From Bacteroidales bacterium UBA2712 (GTDB taxonomy: Bacteria; Bacteroidota; Bacteroidia; Bacteroidales; Paludibacteraceae), in NCBI GenBank assembly GCA_002354055.1, contig DEKW01000013.1, forward strand, positions 1 to 64,000: 64,000 bases of DNA. The letters are read 5' to 3'. This document shows, piece after piece, positions 8,111 to 15,054 of this stretch. Positions within the stretch are counted from its first letter, which is position 1; each line of letters opens with the position of its first letter. Below the pieces are notes generated by a model, which was not told the origin of the DNA, did no database searches, and saw nothing but the letters and a program-made list of their open reading frames with translations. The position numbers and the translations under genes are program-made.

Positions 8111-8142
8111 CAAAAGTAATAAAAAGGTTTTAAATTAAAAAA
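8111..8142 (-). promoter_or_regulatory. Promoter of the AAA+ gene
   Basis: The minus strand has TACTTTTG (8111-8118) with TTTT at the -33 position (8139-8142) inside AACTTTTATTTTTTAATTT. This 19-base block is identical to the one before the LRR operon at 3510, on the opposite strand. Confidence 0.6.
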
Positions 8143-8180
8143 TAAAAGTTAACGAAAAATGAAAAAAAATAGCTTTTATT

Positions 8181-8201
8181 GGGCTAATTAAGGCTAATAA
8201 G
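8181..8201. repeat. Tandem GGCTAATTA operator-like motif between divergent promoters
   Basis: Two units, GGGCTAATTA and AGGCTAATAA, lie head to tail at a 10-bp pitch between the promoters of the AAA+ gene and the 8271 gene. They match the core of the 32-bp repeats at 1893 and 3480. A pitch of one helical turn is what a regulator binding one face of the DNA would need. Confidence 0.55.
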
Positions 8202-8209
8202 AACTTCTA

Positions 8210-8241
8210 TTTTTTAATCCCAAAATAAAGTATTACCTTTG
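8210..8241 (+). promoter_or_regulatory. Promoter of the 8271 membrane-protein gene
   Basis: TACCTTTG (8234-8241) is preceded at 20 bp by TTTT (8210-8213) within AACTTCTATTTTTTAATC. The stretch AAAATAAAGTATTAnCTTTG is shared with the promoter at 3518-3549, so the two genes are likely controlled alike. Confidence 0.65.
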
Positions 8242-8270
8242 CCGCAAAAAATTTTTAAACGCGCATAAGT

Positions 8271-8732
8271 ATGAAAACGAACAAGAAAACAAAAATGGAA
8301 GAAAACGAGTATTGGTTGGATGAGTTATTGGAGCAACCTGAAAACCACAAAGTAGAATCGGATGGTTCGGTATTGTACGGCTGTGATAAGGAACCCGGAG
8401 TGTTCTCGCAAGGCTGGTGGCTGGACAAGAAGAATGCCCTGGAGCATGTATGGCTGGCTAAGAATCCGTTCAACGATAAATATGATCGTGAGTTGCATCG
8501 TTCAGGGCTAAGGCTCTTTCATCCGGACGCTTACCGTATATTTTTCCCGTTCACTTATATTTGGGGATTGATTGCCGATATTATCCACCCGGATTATGGC
8601 ACTCGAGGCGATGCCTGGGAGCGTTTTTTTGAATCATCGGTAGGCGAAATAGTGTTGCTCCTGATCTTTGGAATAATCATAAGTGTAGCCGCTATCATCT
8701 TCTGCAAACTAACAGGAATAGGCTTGGCGTGA
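8271..8732 (+). CDS. Small membrane protein of unknown function
   Basis: A 153-residue protein. The first 115 residues are polar and Trp/Asp-rich (for example SQGWWLDKKNALEHVWLAKN), and one membrane segment lies near the C-terminus, at about residues 123-147. There is no N-terminal signal, so it should be a tail-anchored or single-pass inner-membrane protein with the bulk in the cytosol. I recognise no family. The promoter and GGCTAATTA motif shared with the divergent AAA+ gene and with the LRR operon suggest one regulon. Confidence 0.6.
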   Translation: MKTNKKTKMEENEYWLDELLEQPENHKVESDGSVLYGCDKEPGVFSQGWWLDKKNALEHVWLAKNPFNDKYDRELHRSGLRLFHPDAYRIFFPFTYIWGLIADIIHPDYGTRGDAWERFFESSVGEIVLLLIFGIIISVAAIIFCKLTGIGLA

Positions 8733-8761
8733 TTTTCTTGCGGGATACAAGTATAGCCAAT

Positions 8762-8782
8762 AATAGAATAATTCTATTTTTT
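8762..8782 (+). terminator. Weak intrinsic terminator candidate
   Basis: AATAGAA (8762-8768) and TTCTATT (8772-8778) form a 7-bp A/T-rich stem followed by a short T-run. It lies 30 bp after the 8271 gene and before the hppA promoter. The stem is weak. Confidence 0.35.
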
Positions 8783-8802
8783 GCGGAAAAATGGCACTTT
8801 TA

Positions 8803-8834
8803 CTTGCATATGTCAGGAATTTTGTGTAATTTTG
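8803..8834 (+). promoter_or_regulatory. Promoter of hppA
   Basis: CTTG (8803-8806, continuing as CTTGCATATGTC) and TAATTTTG (8827-8834) are separated by 20 bp. The start codon is about 45 nt beyond the expected transcript start. Confidence 0.65.
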
Positions 8835-8882
8835 CAGCGAAATTAGAAAAACACAAAATCTAATACATAAAAACACAAATCT

Positions 8883-11096
8883 ATGAGTGATGTAACTACC
8901 CTGATGTACGTCGTTCTGGCGGCATCGGTTTTGGCGCTCGGATTCGCCTATTATTTCTATCGGTGGATGTTAGGAAAAGACGAAGGAACCGAGCTGATGA
9001 AGAAGATCGCTTCACACGTTCGTAAAGGAGCGATGGCTTATCTCAAACAACAGTACAAAGTAGTGACAATCGTCTTTGTCGTATTGGCGGTTATCTTTGC
9101 CGTGATGGCGTATTTTAACCTGCAGAACGGTATCGTCTGGTTCGCTTTCCTGACGGGCGGTTTCTTCTCGGGTCTGGCCGGATTCTTCGGTATGAAGACG
9201 GCGACGTATGCGTCGGCCCGTACGGCTAACGCGGCTCGTCAGACGCTGAATGCGGGTCTGCAAGTAGCATTCCGCAGCGGAGCGGTGATGGGTCTGACGG
9301 TAGTGGGACTGGCGTTATTAGACATCTCCGGATGGTTCTTGATCCTGCAGAAGACGGGTCTGCTCGCGCTCGTAGGCGCGGACGCGGACCTTATTACTAT
9401 CACGACGACGATGTTGACGTTCGGTATGGGTGCCTCGACGCAGGCGCTCTTTGCCCGCGTAGGCGGTGGTATATACACGAAGGCTGCGGACGTAGGTGCC
9501 GACCTCGTGGGAAAGACGGAGTATAACATCCCGGAGGACGACCCACGTAACCCTGCGACGATAGCGGATAATGTAGGCGACAACGTAGGTGACGTAGCGG
9601 GTATGGGTGCGGACCTGTATGAGAGTTACGCAGGTTCGATCCTTGCGACGATGGCCTTAGGTGCGTCGGCTTTTGCCGGGGCAGCGGTAGAAGGGATGCA
9701 GATGAAGGCTGTGCTGGCGCCGTCGCTGATAGCGGCGTGCGGCGTACTGCTGTCGATCATCGGCATCTATATGGTAAAGACCAAAGAGAACGCCGGCATG
9801 AAAGAGTTGTTGCGGGCGTTGGCTATCGGCACGAACACGGCGGCGGTACTGATAGCGGCGGTGACGTTCGGTATCTTCGCTTGGCTCTTCGGCACGGAGA
9901 CGAGTCTGTGGTGGCAGGTGAGTTTGTCGGTAGTAGTGGGACTGCTCGCCGGCGTAATCATCGGTCAGAGCACGGAGTACTACACCTCGCAGAGCTATAA
10001 ACCCACGCAGAAAGTGAGTGAGAGCAGCCAGACGGGTCCGGCGACGGTGATCATCAGCGGTCTGGGCTTAGGCATGCTCTCGACGGCGGTGCCGGTCATC
10101 ACCGTAGGCGTAGCGATCATCTTAGCGTACCTCTGCGCAAACGGCTTCCACGTAGAGTTCAGCGCGGCGAACCTGAGTATGGGTCTGTACGGCATCGGTA
10201 TAGCCGCAGTAGGTATGCTTTCGACCTTAGGTATCACCTTAGCGACGGACGCTTACGGTCCTATAGCCGACAACGCCGGCGGTAACGCAGAGATGAGTGG
10301 TCTGCCGGCAGAGGTTAGGCAGCGCACGGACGCGCTCGATGCCCTCGGCAACACGACGGCTGCGACCGGAAAGGGTTTTGCCATCGGTAGTGCCGCCCTC
10401 ACGGCGCTGGCGCTCCTGGCGTCCTATGTAGAGGAGATCAAGATTGCGCTCATCCGTACGGGCGAAGCCCTGCCGAACGGGGTAGAGGCGGCGAAAGCAA
10501 GTCTGGTAGATTTCATGGACGCATATAACGTCAATCTCATGAACCCAATCGTGCTGGTAGGTATCTTCATCGGCTCGATGATGGCGTTCCTCTTCTGCGG
10601 TCTGACGATGAACGCGGTAGGCCGTGCGGCGCAAAAGATGGTAGAGGAAGTACGCCGGCAGTTCCAGACGATCAAAGGCATCCTCGAAGGCAAGGCCGAT
10701 CCGGACTACGCACGCTGCGTAGCTATCTCCACCAAGGGTGCGCAACACGAGATGCTGCTGCCGTCTATCCTCGCAATCGTCGTACCGATCATCACGGGCT
10801 TGTTACTGGGCGTAGCAGGCGTGTTAGGTCTGCTCATCGGCGGTCTGGCGACGGGCTTTGTGTTAGCCGTCTTCATGGCGAACGCCGGCGGCGCATGGGA
10901 TAACGCAAAGAAATATGTGGAGGAAGGTCATTTCGGCGGCAAGGGATCCGATTGCCATAAGGCGACCGTCGTCGGCGACACCGTAGGTGATCCGTTCAAA
11001 GATACGAGCGGCCCGAGTCTCAATATCCTCATCAAGCTGATGTCCATGGTCTCGATTGTCATGGCGGGACTGACGGTAAGTTGGCACTTACTTTAG
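8883..11096 (+). CDS. hppA: Membrane-bound ion-translocating pyrophosphatase
   Basis: A 737-residue polytopic protein (about 16 membrane segments) that couples hydrolysis of pyrophosphate to export of Na+ and/or H+ across the inner membrane. The pyrophosphate-binding loop with ADNVGDNVGD lies at residues 228-237, preceded by EDDPRNP (218-224), and the second conserved loop around DNAGGNAEM lies at about 463-471. The GNTTAATGKG motif (489-498) has Ala where K+-independent enzymes carry Lys, so it should be K+-dependent; in that class Na+ transport, or Na+ plus H+ as described in Bacteroides, is usual. The length is typical. Its stop codon lies inside a heptamer repeat array. Confidence 0.95.
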   Translation: MSDVTTLMYVVLAASVLALGFAYYFYRWMLGKDEGTELMKKIASHVRKGAMAYLKQQYKVVTIVFVVLAVIFAVMAYFNLQNGIVWFAFLTGGFFSGLAGFFGMKTATYASARTANAARQTLNAGLQVAFRSGAVMGLTVVGLALLDISGWFLILQKTGLLALVGADADLITITTTMLTFGMGASTQALFARVGGGIYTKAADVGADLVGKTEYNIPEDDPRNPATIADNVGDNVGDVAGMGADLYESYAGSILATMALGASAFAGAAVEGMQMKAVLAPSLIAACGVLLSIIGIYMVKTKENAGMKELLRALAIGTNTAAVLIAAVTFGIFAWLFGTETSLWWQVSLSVVVGLLAGVIIGQSTEYYTSQSYKPTQKVSESSQTGPATVIISGLGLGMLSTAVPVITVGVAIILAYLCANGFHVEFSAANLSMGLYGIGIAAVGMLSTLGITLATDAYGPIADNAGGNAEMSGLPAEVRQRTDALDALGNTTAATGKGFAIGSAALTALALLASYVEEIKIALIRTGEALPNGVEAAKASLVDFMDAYNVNLMNPIVLVGIFIGSMMAFLFCGLTMNAVGRAAQKMVEEVRRQFQTIKGILEGKADPDYARCVAISTKGAQHEMLLPSILAIVVPIITGLLLGVAGVLGLLIGGLATGFVLAVFMANAGGAWDNAKKYVEEGHFGGKGSDCHKATVVGDTVGDPFKDTSGPSLNILIKLMSMVSIVMAGLTVSWHLL

Positions 11097-11119
11097 GATT
11101 TAGGATTTAGGATTTAGGA
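11092..11119. repeat. Four TTTAGGA heptamers containing both stop codons of convergent genes
   Basis: Exactly four 7-bp units lie in tandem. The TAG of hppA is in the first unit and the TAA of the leftward EamA gene (complement of 11114-11116) is in the last, so the array is the whole junction between the two genes. Confidence 0.85.
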
Positions 11120-12028
11120 TCCCAAGGCTAAACAGATGAGACCGGCGAGGATGCCGAGCATGCAAAGGACCTTTTTATAAGGGTCCTTTTCTTTTAGGAA
11201 GATGAGCCCGTAGGCAAAGCCGATGACCGTACCTCCGCGGCGGATGGTGGAAACGACAGCGATCATCGAATCGGGATCCTGCAGGGCTAACATATAGACG
11301 TTATCGCTGATGACGAGGAAGACAGAGATCAGCGCCACGGGCAGGAGCCGCGTGATACGAAAACCCGGTGACGAAGGATGACGTCGATGGTGGATGTAAC
11401 AGAAGACAATCATCATCACCGCCTGGTAGAGCGTATAATAGACCTGCACGGCGTTATGGTCGTAGAGGCGCATGATATACTTGTCGTACAACCCGGAGCA
11501 GGCACCGATGAGGATAGCCAGCGCGAGGGCGATATAGTACCGCGAGTCGGCACTCCTGAGCGAAGGTAAGGACTTATGCTCCCGGGTGAAGAAAGAGAAG
11601 GTGAAAATACTGCCGATGGCGAGGAGGACGCCGGTCCATTGCCAGGGGTTGAGGCGTTCGCCGAAGATGATCAACGCGCCGATGAGCGTCCACATAGGCC
11701 GCGTAGCCTGCCAAGGGCTGACGATGGAGATAGGCAGGTGCTTGAGCGCGAGATAGGCGCAGAGCCAGGAGCTGAGGACGATCACCGATTTGAGGACGGT
11801 CAGTAGATGACCGCGGAGATCGAGTGTCGGCACGAAAAAAGCCGTCTTAGTCATCTCAGACGGCGCGAGACGGGAGAGCAGCAGGGGGACGAGCAGGATA
11901 CAAGAAGAGATCAGGACACTGGCAGTCAGGACATCGACCACCGAGTTATCACGCAACGCTACCTTCTTGCTGATATCATAGAACCCCAAGCAGAGGGCGG
12001 AAAGAAAGGCTAAAATGACCCAGGTCAT
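11114..12028 (-). CDS. EamA/DMT-family transporter
   Basis: A 304-residue integral membrane protein with ten predicted helices in two homologous halves, as in drug/metabolite transporters of the EamA family. The substrate cannot be read from the sequence. It is the last gene of a leftward run (yebC, rsmG, acyl-CoA ligase, this gene) and begins 17 bases after the ligase stop codon. That short gap is filled by a GGGTTA-type repeat. Confidence 0.8.
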   Translation of the reverse strand: MTWVILAFLSALCLGFYDISKKVALRDNSVVDVLTASVLISSCILLVPLLLSRLAPSEMTKTAFFVPTLDLRGHLLTVLKSVIVLSSWLCAYLALKHLPISIVSPWQATRPMWTLIGALIIFGERLNPWQWTGVLLAIGSIFTFSFFTREHKSLPSLRSADSRYYIALALAILIGACSGLYDKYIMRLYDHNAVQVYYTLYQAVMMIVFCYIHHRRHPSSPGFRITRLLPVALISVFLVISDNVYMLALQDPDSMIAVVSTIRRGGTVIGFAYGLIFLKEKDPYKKVLCMLGILAGLICLALGS

Positions 12029-12048
12029 GGGTTAGGGGTTACGGGTTA
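12029..12048. repeat. GGGTTA word repeat between two genes
   Basis: Three units of GGGTTA-like sequence fill the gap between the EamA start codon (complement of 12026-12028) and the ligase, and include the ligase stop codon (12046-12048). Confidence 0.6.
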
Positions 12049-13686
12049 TTTGTACAGGAAGCGTTTGATGGAGCGTTTCGGAGTCTTCTCAAAGGGTTTG
12101 TCCTGCACCTCGATATTCGATACCTTGCTGTACGAGGGGATGAGGTGGTTGAGCTTCTCGAGGTTCTGCTTCATGAGTTGCTGGATCTCCTCGAAAGACA
12201 TGCGTTTGGTGAGCGTCTCATCGGGGAAGACGAGTGCCACGAGTTTGCCCTCACGCTCAACGATAAGCGATTCGCCGACGGCTTCCTGGTTATTGAGTTT
12301 GTCCTCGATCTCCTCGGGGTAGATATTCTGGCCGGACGCACCGAGGAACATCGTCTTGCAACGTCCTTTGATATAGATATTCTGCCTTTTGTCGAGCCGT
12401 CCGAGGTCGCCTGTACGCAGCCATCCGTCTTCGGTAAAGGCAGCTTTGGTAGCCTCTTCGTTCTTGTAGTAACCGAGCATGACGTTCTCTCCCTTGACGA
12501 GTATCTCGCCGATACCGGCGTCGTTGGGGTTGTCGATCTTGACCTGCATATTCATCACTGGCACGCCGCCCGTACGGGCTTTGAAGTATTTCGGCGGGTT
12601 TCCACCGATGAGGGGTCCGCATTCGGTCATGCCATATCCGATAGAGAGCGGGAAATGGATATCCATGAGACATTTCTCCACGACGGGGTTCATCGCCGCG
12701 CCGCCGCAGATGAAGTACCGCAGTTTGCCTCCGAAAGCGTTCCTTAGACCGCTCTTCACGCGGCTCTTGAGGAAATCGCCGATGATGGGCACGTGCCAGA
12801 AAGAGCGGATCGCCCATTTAGAGAGCGTGGGGTCGAGTTTCTGCTTGTAGATCTTCTCGATGACCAGCGGCACGGTGACCACCAGGTAGGGCTGTACGTC
12901 GTTGAGCGCTTTGAGCAGGATCGACGGGGTAGGGCTCTTGGTGAGGAAGAAGATATGCGTCCCGGAGCAAAGGGGGTAGAGCAACTCGCATACCTGCCCG
13001 AACATATGCGCCAAGGGAAGCATGGAGACGAGTCGTTGTCCCGGATCGACGGGCAGCATCTTCATGCCGACCTCGACGTTGTTACTGAGCGACCGGCCGT
13101 TGAGCATCACGCCCTTGGGGCTGCCGGTAGAGCCGGAGGTATAGTTGATGAGGGAGAGCTTGTCCGGATCGGCGGTGAAGGAGATATCTTCGGGTTCGAT
13201 ACCCTGCGGGTATTTGGCTTTGAAGAGTTTGTCGATGGCTTCCTTGGCAGGCACTTTGATCCCTTCTGCCTCGTAGAGCGGGGCCCAGTCCTGCAGGGAG
13301 ATAGCCGCCTTCAGTTTGGACGGCATCGTCTGGTGCTGCAGCTCTTTCCAGACGTAGGGTCCGACAAAGAGCATTGAGCTATCCGAGTGGTCGAGAAGGT
13401 GGTTGATGTCCTCCGCGGTGAAGTCCTGGAGGATGCTGACGCAGACGCCTTCGTAGGCAGCGATAGCGAGGTAGGCTACCGCCCAATTAGCGCAGTTTCG
13501 TCCGGCAAGGGCAATCTTATCGCCCGGCTGGATACCGAGTTGCTCAAAGAGCACATGCAAGCGCAGCATCTCGATCGCCAGTTCGCCAAAACTATACTCA
13601 TGATTCTCATTATAATCGGTCAGCGCCGCATCGTTCCATTGATGCGACATCACGGATGTCAGATAGTTCAGATAATGCTTGGTCAT
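12046..13686 (-). CDS. AMP-binding long-chain acyl-CoA synthetase
   Basis: A 546-residue adenylate-forming enzyme. The phosphate-binding loop YTSGSTGSPKG is at residues 182-192, and downstream motifs include GYGMTECGP and the hinge WLRTGDLGRLDKRQNIYIKGR. It should activate fatty acids to acyl-CoA through an acyl-adenylate at the membrane. It is cotranscribed with rsmG, which it follows by 3 bases. A close paralogue of nearly equal length (549 residues) is at 60324-61973. Substrate chain length is not predictable from the sequence. Confidence 0.88.
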   Translation of the reverse strand: MTKHYLNYLTSVMSHQWNDAALTDYNENHEYSFGELAIEMLRLHVLFEQLGIQPGDKIALAGRNCANWAVAYLAIAAYEGVCVSILQDFTAEDINHLLDHSDSSMLFVGPYVWKELQHQTMPSKLKAAISLQDWAPLYEAEGIKVPAKEAIDKLFKAKYPQGIEPEDISFTADPDKLSLINYTSGSTGSPKGVMLNGRSLSNNVEVGMKMLPVDPGQRLVSMLPLAHMFGQVCELLYPLCSGTHIFFLTKSPTPSILLKALNDVQPYLVVTVPLVIEKIYKQKLDPTLSKWAIRSFWHVPIIGDFLKSRVKSGLRNAFGGKLRYFICGGAAMNPVVEKCLMDIHFPLSIGYGMTECGPLIGGNPPKYFKARTGGVPVMNMQVKIDNPNDAGIGEILVKGENVMLGYYKNEEATKAAFTEDGWLRTGDLGRLDKRQNIYIKGRCKTMFLGASGQNIYPEEIEDKLNNQEAVGESLIVEREGKLVALVFPDETLTKRMSFEEIQQLMKQNLEKLNHLIPSYSKVSNIEVQDKPFEKTPKRSIKRFLYK

Positions 13687-13689
13687 AAT

Positions 13690-14301
13690 TTATAAGGGTA
13701 GATAAATCACGAATTTTGTATCAAACCACTCGCCTTTGAACCACGTGGAGCAAGGCGTTACTTCTGCGTCCTTGAAGGGCCGCAGTTCTTCTCTGAGGTC
13801 GCCGCCTTTGAGGACGACGATGCCGTTGGGCACGGCGTTGCGGTAGGAGGAAGAGATATTCTTTCGTACCAGTTTGACGAGGTCGGGCAGAGGCATGACG
13901 GCGCGGGAGACCACGAAATCAAACTTCTGCTTCTCCTCTTCTGCGCGTTCCTGCTTGCAGACGACATTGGTCAGCCCGAGGGCAGTAGCGACCTCCGTAG
14001 CGACCTTGATCTTCTTTCCGATGGAGTCAATCAAGGTAAAGCGGCATTCGGGGAATAAGATAGCTAAGGGGATACCGGGGAAGCCACCACCGGTACCTAC
14101 GTCAAGGATAGTGCTACCGGGCTGGAAAGGCAAGAGTTTCGCGATCGCCAAGGAATGGAGCACATGGTGCTCGTAGAGGTTATCGATATCCTTGCGGGAG
14201 ATCACATTGATCTTACCGTTCCAATCACGATAGAGCCCGTCAAGCTGAGCAAACTGCTCAGCCTGGCGGGCAGAGAGATGAAAATAATCTTCGATTATCA
14301 T
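13690..14301 (-). CDS. rsmG: 16S rRNA (guanine527-N7)-methyltransferase RsmG
   Basis: A 203-residue class I methyltransferase. The S-adenosylmethionine loop DVGTGGGFPG is at residues 67-76, followed by LIDSIGKK, both characteristic of RsmG (GidB), which methylates G527 of 16S rRNA. The length is normal. Its ATG abuts the yebC stop codon with no gap, so translation is probably coupled. Confidence 0.93.
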   Translation of the reverse strand: MIIEDYFHLSARQAEQFAQLDGLYRDWNGKINVISRKDIDNLYEHHVLHSLAIAKLLPFQPGSTILDVGTGGGFPGIPLAILFPECRFTLIDSIGKKIKVATEVATALGLTNVVCKQERAEEEKQKFDFVVSRAVMPLPDLVKLVRKNISSSYRNAVPNGIVVLKGGDLREELRPFKDAEVTPCSTWFKGEWFDTKFVIYLPL

Positions 14302-15021
14302 TTATTCCGCCATATTGGTGAAAACGTTCTGTACGTCCTCGTCCTCCTCGATCTTGTCGATGAGTTTCTGTACGGACTCGCGTTGCTCGTCGGTGAGCTC
14401 CTTGGTGTCGTTAGGGATGCGTACGAACTCGATGGACTGGATCTCAAAGCCGTTCTCCTCGAGGTACTTCTGCATATTGATCGCCTCGTTGAAATCCGAG
14501 TAGATGACGATGGTGTTCTCCTCTTCATCCACGCCGAGTTCCTCTACGCCGAAGTCAATCAGCTCGAGCTCGAGTTCATCCAGATCGATACCGTCCTTCA
14601 TGGTGACGGTGAAACATGCCTTGCGGTCGAAGAGGAACTGCAGAGAGCCCTGTGTACCGAGCGTGCCGCCGAACTTGGTGAAGTAGGAGCGTATGTTAGC
14701 GACGGTACGCATGTGGTTGTCGGTCGCTGTCTCGATGAAGATCGCGATGCCGTGAGGTCCGTAGCCTTCGTAGTTGATCTCCTTATAGCCCTCGGAAGAC
14801 TTATCAGTCGCTTTCTTGATAGCGCGGTCGATGTTATCCTTCGGCATGTTCTCGCGCTTGCATTGTTGGATCAACGCACGCAGACGAGGGTTCGAATCCG
14901 GATCCGGTCCACCCTCACGGGCAGCGATAGTGATTTCTTTGCCTAACTTGGTGAAAGTGCGGGACATATGTCCCCAGCGTTTTAATTTAGTTGCTTTTCT
15001 GTATTCAAAAGCGCGTCCCAT
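14302..15021 (-). CDS. yebC: YebC/PmpR-family regulator or translation factor
   Basis: The 239-residue protein starts with MGRAFEYRKATKLKRWGHMS and contains YEGYGPHGIAIFIE, hallmarks of the YebC/TACO1 family. Members were described as DNA-binding regulators, and more recently some as translation factors that relieve ribosome stalling at proline runs. The rsmG gene follows without a gap. It begins 33 bases downstream of the OmpA-type gene on the same strand and may be read through from it. Confidence 0.92.
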   Translation of the reverse strand: MGRAFEYRKATKLKRWGHMSRTFTKLGKEITIAAREGGPDPDSNPRLRALIQQCKRENMPKDNIDRAIKKATDKSSEGYKEINYEGYGPHGIAIFIETATDNHMRTVANIRSYFTKFGGTLGTQGSLQFLFDRKACFTVTMKDGIDLDELELELIDFGVEELGVDEEENTIVIYSDFNEAINMQKYLEENGFEIQSIEFVRIPNDTKELTDEQRESVQKLIDKIEEDEDVQNVFTNMAE

Positions 15022-15054
15022 AATGAAATATTTTTTTAGTGTTATGTTTGTTGT

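Noticed and set aside
1..8800. Prophage, transposon or insertion sequence in the accessory region
   Set aside because: No transposase, integrase or phage structural gene is seen, and no terminal inverted repeats; only the direct repeats around the AbiE pair suggest mobility.
11092..11119. TTTAGGA repeats as telomere-like or phase-variable homopolymer
   Set aside because: Only four units in the middle of a chromosome; better treated as one of the local word arrays.
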